Part shown: in pieces, positions 39,150-50,284 of the stretch
Layout of the letters: each line of letters starts with the position of its first letter
How positions within the stretch are numbered: position 1 is the first letter of the stretch
Source of the DNA: Nelumbo lutea
Taxonomy: Eukaryota > Streptophyta > Magnoliopsida > Proteales > Nelumbonaceae
Direction: 5' to 3'
NCBI GenBank assembly: GCA_022828595.1
Contig: JAKGHH010000002.1
Coordinates: forward strand, 62,902,383 to 62,966,382
DNA length: 64,000 nt
Translations under genes and position numbers: made by a program
Notes under the pieces: model-generated
The model's database searches: none
The model's input: only the letters and a program-made list of their open reading frames with translations
What the model was told of the DNA's origin: nothing

Positions 39150-40500
39150 TATTTTCACTAGAGCATATGTTGAGGAAGGTGCAATGTTGGTGGAGGCTTC
39201 ACAAGAATATGATATTGTGTTAGGTCGATAAGTGAATTTCCCTAAATATGAAGTGTTCTTCAGCTAAAACCTACACCCTAGGTTCATGAAAGTAGTGGTT
39301 GCTTACCTTCACATTAAACAAGACTATAAACCACCAAAGTAACTAGACCTTCCAATTGAACTGGGTAGATCCAAACATGCCAGTTTCAATGGCATCATTG
39401 AAATGGGTGGGTAACAAAACCAATACTTGGTATGACTTAGTGCTCCCTCTAACAAGCAAATAAGTTTTTACAAGACGAATGGAGGACTTGGCTCTAGAAG
39501 TCCTTACTCTTTCAACCTTACTCTCTTAGCAAAGCTGGTGTAGAGAATTGCTTCAAAATATGAAAGTCTTTATACCAAGGTAAAAAGTGCCAAATATATT
39601 AAATCTAAAGACTTCTTGACAGGCCTCTTCATTAAAAAAGGATCATAGGATGAAAAAGCATAATCAAAGGGAGATAGGCGGTTTTCAATATACTTTGTTG
39701 GGTTGTTAACTCAAGGTCAAAAATATCAATCCGGGATGATCATTGGATCCTATCCTAAATGGCACAAGAATGACTAGACCAAGACCTAAGTCGAATGTTC
39801 CCTCTTTTGTCAGTGATTAATTCTCTCAATTTCCTTAGCTAACAATGATTGGTAGGGCTTTATCTTATGGAATCCTCTTCAACCAGTTACAAATTATTTC
39901 TGTAAGGTCTACTTCATTGCCAAATCCCTCGACCAAAGTCTTGTGCTACCAAGAGAAGGTAGAGAATTGAAAAACCTTAGATCATTTTTAGGCTATCTCA
40001 ATGGATTTGAAGATATAAGTCGTTCATTTGGAAGACAATTCATGAAGGTATAGCTACTTAACTTGGCCAAAAGGTATCTTATAACCTCTAATTCATGCCA
40101 CCTTTGTCAAAGAGCTCCTGAAACTGTATACCATGCTTTAGTTGCCTATGACAAAGCTAGGAGAGTCTGGTTGGGAGGCATACTTAATGTCAAGATCAAT
40201 CATTCTTAAAACACTCACTCTTTTGTTGATTGGTTCTTTACTTGGTTAGACAATTGTTGATTTATTAAAAACAGAGAAATCGAGCTTACTAACCATCTTG
40301 GAATTTCCATTTGGTAGATTTGGAAGACCATAAATAGTTTACTTTTAGATGAATCTAAAAATTTGAAATCATGGTTAAGTGGTTCACCTCCAACTGATGG
40401 TAGTAGTAGTTCTTCTTCTTGGTGGCCTCCGAACTTTAGCACCTTCGAGATCAACTATGTAGCTGCTTGTTATGACATGTGCTATGTCTCTCCCCCCACC
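39150..40500 (+). mobile_element. L1-type LINE relic (ORF2 C-terminal part)
   Basis: Frames shift repeatedly but give text typical of the region after L1 reverse transcriptase: LLGWVVNSRSKISIRDDHWI-like sequence near 39700-39750, and a zf-RVT zinc domain near 40060-40170 (KRYLITSNSCHLCQRAPETV, then YHALVAYDKARRVWL). A Ser-rich stretch follows (about 40390-40430). Many stops. It ends shortly before the MITE at 40531. Confidence 0.6.
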
Positions 40501-40530
40501 CAAGTTAAAGTGATAACTACTTGAAATTAA

Positions 40531-40639
40531 TGCTCAGTTTGGAAGGAGTACAAATGCAAATATGTAGAGTGCAAAACCTTATATTTTATATGTATTTATA
40601 CTGTACATATTTGCATTTGTACTCTTTCCAAATGGAGCC
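40531..40639. mobile_element. 109-bp Tourist-like MITE, copy 2
   Basis: Same element and same length as 33730-33838. Left TGCTCAGTTTGGAAGGAG, right end reverse-complemented GGCTCCATTTGGAAAGAG. TAA at 40528-40530 and 40640-40642 is a three-base target duplication, the signature of PIF/Harbinger-type elements. Confidence 0.8.
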
Positions 40640-42559
40640 TAATACTTTTTAGCTTTGTAATGTGGATTTATGAAGCTCAGATTGTCAATGTCTCATGAAT
40701 TGTGCTAACAATAAAGTTGCTAACTATAGCCCTAAAGTTTTCTTTTTATTTATTTTTTGTGTTGAAAGATAATTTCAATTTAGCTTCCGAAGTTGATATA
40801 TCCTTTGTCTATATTAACATGTATTTGGCCTTGCCCACTCTTTAGCGGATTGAGATTTGATTGATGAGGGCCTTTTTTTGTTTGAATGCCCTCTTGGCTT
40901 GTATCTCTGGCAAAGTTTCATCATCTAAACCTTGGATAGCCATGACTATTCCCTATGTTAGTTTTTCTTTAATGAATGAATCACTTCTTCTTTCAAATAA
41001 AGAAAAAGTTATTTGTCCTAAAGCTAAACTCAAATAATTAGAAAAATATATATGCTCCTTAAAAACAATGAGGAAAAAGATAAGTGCTTCTCGAAAATAA
41101 CCAAAAAGCATTAAAGTATCAGCTTGGTACATTCCATTTTAATATATATATATATAGAGAGAGAGAGAGATAGATAGATAGATAGATAGATATTAGTAAA
41201 TACTATTGATGAATTATACCTAACATCAATCCCCACCCTCACTCATGAAAGCTTTTGCAAATTAGTGTATATGAGTAAATATTCCTATCAATATTTACTC
41301 TTTTTTCTAGGAGAAAAAACTTAATGGCTTTTGGAAGATGTGCTGATTAGGGCTATAACTATATCTATTTGCATAATTTCAAAATAAATCCATCCAAGGA
41401 TGATCCAAATTTGATGTGTTGTGATTAAATCAAATGCGAGTCAATTCATATGTAATTTAACACGATCCATTTCAATATTTTTTACATTATAATTATGTAT
41501 ACTTAAATTTATGTTGCATTTATCAATAAAGCTAGTTTGAGCTTTTTGTTTTTACAAAGTCTTCATTTTGGTTGCAATGCAAAATTTCCACCAACTAAAG
41601 TTTGCATTTATTTATTCATAATTGTGATTTGCATCCCTTCCTAATACAAAACTTATACTCTTGTTTCATTTGCACTCACTAGTAGCGTAAATTTTGATTT
41701 TCAAATATTGACACGAGCATCATACCACCTTCCTCCAACCTCAAATTTCTCTCATATAAAGTAAAGGCCATGTCAAAATAAAAAATTACCTCACTCCCAA
41801 ACGAATAGTCCCCTCCTATCTCCATTATTTGCATATGATGTTGGACAACACCATTTTACGTTGTATTTTACTTTTTAACAAACAAAAAAGACAATGTAAA
41901 ACTCAAAGCAAAAGTAAGTTGGAATTAACACTTGGCCAAATTGCACCTGCATGCATTTACACTAGAAAATGTGATAAAAGTAAACAAGCAAGACAATGTT
42001 CAAATCTAGTAAAAGTTATTTCCAATTTGCTTTTCTCCTTGATATACGATGTTGAAGTAATTTTTAGTTCAATTTACAAAAGTGTTTGTCATAATTAGAT
42101 TTGTTAATCCATTATAGTTTGTTTGCATTTTTGGTGTTGACTTCCAATTGAATATTATAGGCACAACTTGTGTTGCACCAACACATTATAAAACTATTCA
42201 AATTGGATAACACAATTGCATCCCTAACTTATGAATTGTAAACATTTTTTAGTTTTGTTTGTTTGCAATGTAAAGCTGAATTGGATGGAAAAATTGCACC
42301 AATTTTAGTCTTGCTTTCAATTCTTTATCACTTAAAGCAGGGATTACTTCACCACCTTGATTTTATCAGACTTCCAAACAATTAACCCTCCTATCTCCAT
42401 ATATTTCTACAAAACATAAACTAACAAATTAATAAGACAAACTCTAATCCAACAATACACTATAATTTAATTTAGCATATTTTGCTCCTCACAAATTTGT
42501 AACGTAAAGAAACTAAACATTTGGATCAAGATTTCTTTTTTCGAGGTAGCCTTTGCGTC
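40640..42559. other. AT-rich non-coding DNA with a microsatellite
   Basis: No gene. A compound microsatellite (TA)n(GA)n(GATA)n occupies about 41142-41195. The remainder has no element ends I can support. Confidence 0.5.
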
Positions 42560-42770
42560 TTCTTCAATGCTAATTACTTGAAATGCTATGGAACAAACAA
42601 GCGTCAGCATGCATAAGAAAAGCACAAGATGTCCATAGCTTGAGCCAATATGAAGTGACCCGAAGAATTCCAAATGACAGTACCCACATGGGATCCATGC
42701 ATAAAGGATTCCACCATACATTGATCTTGATATAACTTGAAGGGGGAGGCGTCCACCTGTCAATAACAAC
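42560..42770 (-). mobile_element. LINE-derived RNase H fragment
   Basis: Translating the minus strand with two frame changes gives WTPPPSSYIKINV and GTVIWNSSGHFILAQAMDIL, the start of the RNase H-like domain common in plant L1 elements and their derivatives. The uninterrupted open frame here looks like a membrane protein only because it is in the wrong phase. Short and inactive. Confidence 0.5.
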
Positions 42771-43135
42771 AATAAGATGGCTGACTTGTTATTGATTCAT
42801 GTTTGGTTAGAGACTTGTAGCAAAGTACTATAAAATTTCATATGTTGGATATTAACAATGCTAAAGGTTAAGTCACTTCTATCATAATTCCCATAGATTG
42901 GAGGCACCAACCTTCCTCAAGCCATCTCATGGAATTCTAATTAGCTTGTTCATCCATCGTTAAAGTCCCTAATATCCTGAATCATATAACACACATAGCT
43001 AGCATTACTGGGTATTAAAAGAATTAATGTTTCAACGTTTTTTCATTATCACCACAGATATTATATGTAACACCAATGTGAGAACAAAATATAGATAATT
43101 CAAGTTTTAAAGACAGAGAACACATTATACAGTAT
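42771..43135. other. Non-coding flank left of copy B
   Basis: No gene seen. The five bases next to the LTR are AGTAT; those on the far side of copy B are AATAC. Confidence 0.5.
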
Positions 43136-44056
43136 TGATGGAGCGTGATCTGGCCGGTCTTAGCTGTCAATGAATTCGTCTTTGAGTTGGAGGATCGGGG
43201 AGCCTGAAACGGGAAAGATGAGGGAACTCTGGGGGGAACCTGGTGTGATAACTCCGAAACTCAAGTCAGTAATCTCTCAAAGGCAAAGTGTAGACCAGAT
43301 AGCGCAAAGTTCACATACCTTGTTTGTTGGGGGCAGGGGCTCTTATAATCACTTCGCGCACTCGCTCCGAGGCCCTTGTCAGGTCGGGTATGATTACCCT
43401 TACGTCTGTCAATTCGGTCGTCATCATTTTTGCTGGGACAGAACCGTCACTGCCTAACCGTCTCTCTAACTGGAGATGGCGGTGTCAGGTGGCGGTGGCA
43501 GGTGAACGTTTAGAGTGCAGTCGTCAAGCGTCAGATCCCAAGTCAGTCAGGTGCGGCGCCCTCGGGAACGGACTTCCTCAGTGTCAGGCATAGTACGATT
43601 TGTTTGGTTTTGGTGCCCTGAAGGTGATGTGGAGTGGTGAGCGAGGCGAAGTCTTGAGTTCAGAGGTATGTATAGGGCAAGTCAGTTCGACGAGGGGTAT
43701 CCCGAGTTGTTACAAGGCTGGCCAGTTCGGCGAGGTGTATCCCGAACTGTTACAAGGCTGGCCAGTTCGGCGAGGTGTATCACGAACTGTTACAAGGCAG
43801 GCCAGTTCGGCGAGGTATGTCCCGAATTGTTGCAAGGTAGGCCAGTTCGGTGAGGTATGTCCCGAACTGTTGCAAGGCAGGCCAGTTTGGATTACTTTCT
43901 GGTTTGGGGCCAAGGGTGAGTTTGGGCCCCTAGTAGGGAGTTCGGTCCGCTGGTTTCTCCCCTTGGTGTTCACGCCTTAGGCTTGCTTTTGTGCCGAGCT
44001 GTTGCTTTTGCCACGTGTCGCATAACTGTGAGGTCGGGCCAAATCTTCTTTCATCA
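43136..44056 (-). repeat. 3' LTR of copy B
   Basis: 921 bp, TGATG...CATCA. Holds a minus-strand TATA (TATAAGAG, plus 43340-43347), five 40-bp tandem units (43680-43879, partial to 43889) and a G-box CACGTG at 44012-44017. It contains a short segment around 43545-43585 that the 5' LTR lacks, bounded by CAGT repeats. Open frames on the plus strand here are not genes. Confidence 0.92.
43680..43889. repeat. 40-bp tandem array in the 3' LTR of copy B
   Basis: Units begin at 43680, 43720, 43760, 43800 and 43840 plus ten bases; consensus starts GGCCAGTTCGGCGAGGTRTR and includes CCCGAACTGTT. Located in U3 upstream of the TATA box, so it may be enhancer-like. Confidence 0.9.
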
Positions 44057-44073
44057 ATTGCCCCCCACTCCTC
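44057..44073 (-). other. Polypurine tract of copy B
   Basis: Next to the 3' LTR the minus strand reads GAGGAGTGGGGGGCAAT, a purine-rich primer site for plus-strand DNA synthesis as expected at this position. Confidence 0.8.
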
Positions 44074-44536
44074 GCGCCAAGGGTCTTGCCCTGATGCGAG
44101 GAGTTTTGTGAGGTGGTAAGTGGATTTGTCCCGTCCTTCGAATCTTGACTGCGCGAGTTGCTTTTGCCAGGGTTCTTCGTTCCGAGAAGGCGGGAAACGT
44201 GCCTACTGCTCATAAATGTTGATGGTTGTGACAGCGCGCATTTTAAAATTCAAAAATTTGCACCGCTGGGACGTGATAGCGGGTCATTTAAATTTGAAAA
44301 AAGCACACCACTGCCGGACGTGCGCTGGCGGTTGTCAAGGAGACATGCGGTGCGGTCAGTTTCAGAAAGACGTGCATCGGTGCGACGTCGATTTCAAAAA
44401 GACGTGCGCTGACATTTCGCTCTTTTTGGAAAGACGTGCACCAATCATGTCTCGACCTCAGGGGACGTGCGGTCAACGCGAATGTGGGCCATCGAATCGT
44501 CTTTGATCTGCACGGTCAGTTCTTGGTTACTGTAAC

Positions 44537-44544
44537 TATAAATA
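44537..44544 (+). promoter_or_regulatory. TATA box of the antisense gene in copy B
   Basis: TATAAATA on the plus strand, 180 bases before the start codon at 44724 and pointing away from the 3' LTR. It suggests that the opposite-strand gene has its own promoter within the element. Confidence 0.5.
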
Positions 44545-44723
44545 GTGGGGGACCCCAGTCGATTTGTCACTTTCTGCGGTTTGCCTATTGAGCTCGCGCC
44601 CAACCTTTCAGCTCGTGTCTAGGCTGGTTACATAGCCTCCAAGGTTTTTGGCTTGTTCCCGTCTCCAGAGCCTTCAAAACTTTCTTCTGGTGAGTACCTT
44701 CCTGAATCCACCTCTTTTCCTCA

Positions 44724-46702
44724 ATGTCTAGCTTTGATAGCTCAGACGACTCTTCAAGTAGGACTAACGTAGGTTCTACAAACCGAGCCGTATCCCCCGA
44801 CTGCCTTAGTGATCCTGAGGTGGAACTCAAGGACGACTATGAACCCGTAGGCCGAGCCGCTTCGGGCAGTTTGGCGTCTACCTCTCGCCGTGGTCGGATG
44901 CTAGATAGGTTTGGTCCCTCGACCATGACGCCCGAGGGGCTTCAATCTATACTTATGTCTTACAATCTGCCTGTGGGGTATACATATTTCATTCCTTTGG
45001 GTAGCTTTCCTTGGGAACACGGCCCTGATGAGATCGTGATTTTTCGAGAGCAGCTCGCTGCGGGGTTGCGACTTCCTTTCCACCCCTTCTCGTTGAAGTC
45101 ATAAACCACTTCGGTGTCACCATTGGCCAGCTTCATCCAAACTCTATTCGGAACCTGGTGGGGACAGTCTCCCTTTTTTGCGAGCAGAATTTCCCTTTAG
45201 ACTTGGAGATATTCTCCTCTATCTTGATGCTCAAGAGGCAGGCGGGTTCTCTTCCTGGGGGAAGACGGGCGTATTATCTTTCTCCTCGCCCGGGCTTTAA
45301 GCTTCTGCACGATCTTCCTAATAAGGTCTCGGCGTGGAAGCGGGACTACTTCGGTGTGCGAAGTGCACAAGGATGACCCTTTCAGACCGGGTGGGGTGAG
45401 GCCGCTCCTGATTCAGGTGTTACTCTTGACATAGAGACGGTGAAGGGCCTCCGGCAATGAGCACGGCAAGGTTTAAAGTGCCATCAGTACTTAACGGAGG
45501 CCAAGCTTATTGCGGTCGGCCTGAGTTCGGGTAGGTTTCTAGTTCTGCGGTTTCTTGCTTGCTTTGTTCCCTCATTTTTTCTGATGTCGAACTCGTTTCT
45601 GTAGTTGTGATGGACGCGGAGAGAACTGGTGGGGGGCGTCTGTTCCAAGGCATGAAAAGGAGGAAGCAGGTCGCCAAGCGAACTTGTACCGAGCTGCCCC
45701 CAGATGAGGAGCCTCAAGTTCCAGGACACACACCGGAGGATCTGCCAAGGGAGCCCGAGGTGACTCCACCGATGCATGAAGCTGTCGGGGCGCCTTACGC
45801 TGAGACCACTTATACGGGCGCTCCTGCATACTCCAGTGCTGCTGCTCACTCTGGGTCCGCTCATCGCGGGCTGGGCCCTCGGGTTCGGGAGCTCAAGGGG
45901 AGTTCAGGAGCGTGTTGACGCCGAACTATGCTCTTCAGAAGAGTAGGGAGGCTACTTTCCCCTAGGAGGTCGCGACGTGGACCGATCTTCCTTTGAACCA
46001 GGTCGCTTGCCGAGCCATAACACATGCTATGGTGGTAAGTCAGATTTCGTCTGCCTTTTTCATTTTCTATCGCTTTTGCTATTATTGCTCACTTGTTTCT
46101 TTTGGTAGGTGAATTCTTCAATTCACGCCTTAGCAGCCCAAGTGGAGAGGAGCTCGCGACAGGTGCGAGCTGCTGAGGCTGCCGCCCATGCTACTGAAGA
46201 GGCTTTCCGTGCCGCAGAGGCGAGTACCCGAGCTGCTGAGGCGACCGCTTATGCTGCCGAAGAGGCTGCTCGCGTCGCAATTGCCAGGCAGGCGAAGTCT
46301 TAGCGTGATGTCGAGGCCATGGGGGTAGTTGTCAAGCACATGGCTGACTTGAAGTTGGACTTGCAGCATCAAGTCGAATATCTGCTGGAGGACATCAGGG
46401 AGAAAATGCAGATTTTTTCCCAAGGCATTGAAGACGCCAAGAAAAAGGCCGTTGAAGACTATATTGTCTCTCCGCGTTTTGACGATCTGATGGTGGATTC
46501 TTACAGAAGGGGGTTCAAGCTGAGACGGTGGATGATCCGGAACACGTACCTCGACCTCGATGTTAGTGTCATATCCACTTCGTGTATAACTCAGGAGATG
46601 GCCAATGCTGCCGATGGCAAGCCGGACTCTAAAGGAGAGGCAGGGCCTTCGGGTGTTGTTGAAGTGCCTTCTGATGGCGAAGAAGTAGCTCTACGCATGT
46701 AA
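44724..46702 (+). pseudogene. Antisense gene of the retrotransposon (putative gypsy-type protein)
   Basis: Opposite to gag-pol, between integrase and 3' LTR. Start ATG 44724 (MSSFDSSDDSSS). The N-terminal region continues with MTPEGLQSILMSYNLP, LRLPFHPFSLKS and, after a frameshift at about 45100, INHFGVTIGQLHPNSIRNLV and WKRDYFGVRS. This is the pattern of the plant family annotated as putative gypsy-type transposon protein. A basic linker (GMKRRKQVAKR, 45650-45690) follows. A 74-base intron (GTAAGT at 46035, TAG at 46108) precedes an Ala-rich coiled coil (46109-46303) and a C-terminal segment ending PSDGEEVALRM at 46702. Stops and frameshifts at about 45104, 45376, 45918, 45963 and 46303 break it. 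Function unknown. Confidence 0.7.
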
Positions 46703-47009
46703 AGATAATCTTTTTTTTTTTTTGAAGTGCCTTCTAATGGCCAATGTACTCCTGTTTCTTGCAACGGAATAGAAAATCCTTTTGCCCGTGTTCCTTTTTC
46801 CCGAACTGATTCTTTGTCGAACTGATAATATGCCACTTTCTTGTTTGGGTTATTGTACTTCCGCGACCTGTAGGCTTTTGCAGCGAACTGATTTTTTGCT
46901 AAGTTGATAATATGCCCGACTTTTCTTTGATTGTTTACGCCGAGGTTCCTCTTGGCTCTGCATCGTGGCCCATAGGACCTTATAGCGATTTCGTCCACTT
47001 CGCTTGGCG

Positions 47010-48300
47010 GTTTATAGGTAGTATTGCCTTAAGTTCATGATGTTCCACACTCGAGGTACTTGTTTGCCTTCCAAGGTTTCGAGCTCGTATGCCCCCCTGA
47101 GCGCTCTCTTTACTTTATAGGGCCTTTCCCAGTTTTGTCACGCCGGGTTCGAGCACCATAATCTTACGAAGTACTAGGTCGCCGACTCGAAAGCTTCGTT
47201 GCTTTACTCTGGCGTTGTAGTAGCGAGCTACCTGCTGCCGGTAGGCCGCTGTCCGGATGTGTGCGAGGTCCCTTACCTCATCCAGTAGGTCAAGGTTGGT
47301 ACGTAACTCATCTTCGTTCGTCTGATCTTCATATGTTTCTAGTCGCAATGTTGGTACTTTGATTTCCGTCGGGATTACTGCTTTAGTGCCGTAGGTGAGG
47401 TTGAAGGGGGTTTCTCCCGTGGCGGTTTTTTCTGTAGTTCGGTGAGCCCACAAGACACTTGGTAGCTCTTTGGCCCATAATCCCTTAGCTCGATCTAGAC
47501 GTGCTTTCAGTCCGCGCAGGATGGCTCTGTTCATTACTTCCGTCTGACCATTTGCCTACGGGTGCGCGACTAATGTGAAGTTTTGCCGAATCCCCATGTT
47601 CTGGCACCACTCTTGGAACTTGATATCCTCGAACTGCTTGCCGTTGTCGGAAATTAGTACCCGAGGTAACCCGAAACAACATATTATGTTCTTCCAAAAG
47701 AAGTTCTGTATGTTTCGAGTCGTAACAGTTGCCAGAGGTTCGGCTTCTATCCACTTCGTGAAGTAATCTACTACAACAATTAGGAATTTTCTTCCACCTG
47801 TTGTTGGCGAGAATGGCCCCAGGAGGTCGATGCCCCATTGTGTAAAGGGCCATGGGCTGGCGAGGTATTTGAGGTCGGAAGCAGGCTGATGGTGGATATT
47901 GGCGTGTTTCTGACACTTGTCGCATTTTCTGACGAGCTCGACAGCCTCTGCCTTCATCGTTGGCCAGTAGTATCCTTGTCGAAGTGTTTTTTGGGCGAGT
48001 GCTCTGCCCCCCAAGTGTCTGCCGCACAGGCCTTCATGAGTGTCGCAGAGTACGAACTCGGCTTCGGCAGGTCGCAGGCAACGCAAGTAAGGGAGCGTGT
48101 AGGACCGTCGGTATAACCATTCATCTATTATGACGTATTTGGCTGCCTGGTGCTGCACCCTCTTGGCCGCATTGCGTTCTACAGGGAGGGTTCTGTCTAT
48201 CAAGAAGCTCGCGAGTGGGTCGATCCAGCTCGGCTTTGCTTCGATGACGGGAGTGGCCTCCTCTGTCCCCCCGAGAATACTAGGCCGAGGTAAATCCTCT
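47010..48300 (-). pseudogene. Integrase of copy B
   Basis: The frame that ends at 47556 includes the zinc-binding module (H-EGLCGRHLGG, CDKC), first catalytic Asp (WGIDLLGPF) and second (LISDNGKQF). Immediately after VAHP a TAG replaces what is CAG in copy A. Beyond it lies the third catalytic box with its Glu (GQTEVMN). The C-terminal part runs from 47534 to 47115 (WAHRTTEKTATGETPFNL, YYNARVKQRSFRVGDLVLRK) and ends in a frameshift; the shifted frame gives WERPYKVKRALRGAYELETL to about 47040, the usual end of the protein. Only one stop and one late frameshift separate it from an open gene. Confidence 0.9.
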
Positions 48301-49330
48301 ATGTACACGGTTCTCATGTTGTTGTGACTTGTGCTGGCTAACCGGGACAGAGCGTCGGCCTCAGTGTTCTCTGACCTTGGGATTTGCCTAATGAAGTGTG
48401 ACTGGAAGTTGAGCAGGGCCTCTTTTACTTTCGCCAAATATGCGATCATGGAGAGCTCGTATGCTTCATACTCGCCCGTAACTTGGTTCACCACAAGTCG
48501 GGAATCGCTGCAGATGACCAAGTGCTTTGCATTTACCTTACGCGCTAGGTTCAGCCCGGCTATCAATGCTTTGTACTCCGCCTCGTTGTTGGATGCCGCG
48601 AACTCAAAGCATAGTGCGTATTCTAATTTTGTGCCTCCCGGGCCGCATAAGACTATTCCAGCCCCGCTGCCTTGCTGGTTCGAGGAACCATCCACGTGAA
48701 GGATCCAGGGCTCCTCATCCCAGTTCGTGTTTCGCCTGTCCAGGAGAGATGCCACACTGGCTGCTATTTCACGGGGTTCAGACTCTATTGGCCCGGGAGC
48801 TCCAGGTTCGCTCGAACTAGGGACCTCGGGCTCAACCTGTAGGGCTTCGTGACTGAAAGTGCACTCGGCGATAAAATTTGCCAAAGCTTGGGCCTTAATT
48901 GCGGTCCGTGGTTTGTACTGGAGATCGTACTCGCTGAGTTCGATGACCCACTTTGTCAGCCTACCGGAGACCTCGGGCTTCAATAAGACTTGTCTTAGGG
49001 GTTTGTCGGTTAAGACGACGACGGTGTGAGCTTGGAAGTACGAGCGGTGTTTCTGAGCTGATATCACCAGTGCGTAGGCAATTTTTTCTATCTGCGGGTA
49101 CCTTGTTTCTTCTCCCTGCAGAATTTACTAACATAATAGACGTGTCGCTGGACCCGATCTAGTTGTTTTACTAATACCGAACTGACCACTTCGTCGCTCA
49201 CTGAGAGGTACGGTTCTAAGACCTCGCCCTCCTCGGGTCTGGCTAAAGTTGGTAAGGTGGCGAGGTAAGTCTTTAGCTCGTCGAACGCGAGCTGGCAATC
49301 TCGGGTCCATTCGAACCATTTGCCTTTGAT
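48301..49330 (-). pseudogene. RNase H and second (Tat-type) RNase H of copy B
   Basis: The first RNase H spans a frameshift at about 49090-49130: FEWTRDCQLAFDELKTYL before it and SAQKHRSYFQAHTVVVLTDK, PLRQVLLKPEVSGRLTKW after. The second RNase H, in the long open frame from 49067, has all catalytic boxes: ILHVDGSSNQQGSG, NNEAEYKALIAGL, CSDSRLVVNQV and TEADALSRLAS. The frame runs without a stop from 49067 through both modules into integrase (503 codons), the longest open frame of the window. Confidence 0.9.
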
Positions 49331-50142
49331 TGCCTTGAAGAAAGGTAGGCAGCAGTCTGCCGACTTCGACATGAAGCGACTCAGAGCGGCTATGCGGCCA
49401 TTTGGCCTTTGAACTTGTTTTACTTTCCGAGGTGGTCTCATGTCAAGGATGCCCTTTATTTTGTCTGGATTGGCCTCAATACCGCGCCAGTTGACAATGT
49501 ACTCTAGAAACTTACCCGAGGTGACACCGAAGACACAATTGTTTGGGTTTAGTCTCATGTTATATTGACGCAGAATTTGGAAGACAGAATCCAAGTCTTT
49601 TATTAATTCTCGCGAAAACTGGGTTTAGTCGCAGTGTTTAGGTTTAAAGGCCGTAAAAGTTTATTTACAAGTCTTTAAAAGGTTGCACCAGCATTCTTTA
49701 GCCCGAAGGGCATGACCTTGTAATAGTACAGGTCGAACTCGGTAATGAAGCTGGTTTTTTCTTGGTCGTACTGGTCCATCTTAATCTGGTTGTAGCCTGA
49801 GTAGGCGTCCAGGAAGCTTAGTAGCTCGTGTTCCGAGGTCGCGTCCACCAGGCGGTCAATTCGGGGCAGGGGGAAGCAATCTTTTGGGCAAGCTCGGTTC
49901 AAGTCGGTGTAGTCGACGCACATGTGCCACTTGCCATTGGTTTTTTTCACCAGCACTGGGTTGGCTACCCAGCTCGGGTAATGAACTTCCCTTATAAAGT
50001 CCGTTGCAATGAGCTTTTCGACTTCTTCGTCGACCGCCCTCCAGCACTCCGGGGCTAAGTTGCGTTTCTTTTGTCTAATGGGTCTGACTACAGGGTCAGT
50101 GTTAAGCTTGTGAGTTATAAGGTCGGGGTCAATACCGGGCAT
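49331..50142 (-). pseudogene. Reverse transcriptase of copy B, active-site box lost
   Basis: The frame 50142-49675 gives PVVRPIRQKKRNLAPECW, the palm start WVANPVLVKKTNGKWHMCVD, YTDLNRACPKDCFPLPR, FLDAYSGYNQIKM and PFGLKNAGATF. A stop and then a rearranged stretch of 17 bases (about 49627-49643) replace roughly 41 bases seen in copy A, so the YVDD catalytic box is absent. Sequence is recognisable again in the frame below 49594 (ILRQYNMRLNPNNCVFGVTS). The protein cannot polymerise. Confidence 0.88.
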
Positions 50143-50284
50143 ATCTGCCGCGGACCATGCAAAAATGTCTAAATTTTAGAGTAAGAAACTCACCAGTTCA
50201 GTTCGCAAAAGCCCGTTGACGGAGGCACCGATCTGTAGTGTTCGCGCCGGATCTGTAGCCGAGGCCGGGACTGCGACTATTTCC

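Noticed and set aside
42467..42772. A 101-codon minus-strand frame that looks like a hydrophobic membrane protein
   Set aside because: Two other phases of the same stretch give consecutive parts of a LINE RNase H domain, so the open frame is the wrong phase of a transposon relic.
43170..43980. Several plus-strand open frames in the gypsy LTRs (also 53145-53700 and 6103-6453)
   Set aside because: They lie in LTR DNA, repeat with the 40-bp array and have no start context or domain.
47575..48820. Plus-strand open frames opposite integrase and RNase H of copy B
   Set aside because: They mirror a strongly conserved pol frame; codon bias of the sense strand keeps the antisense strand open.
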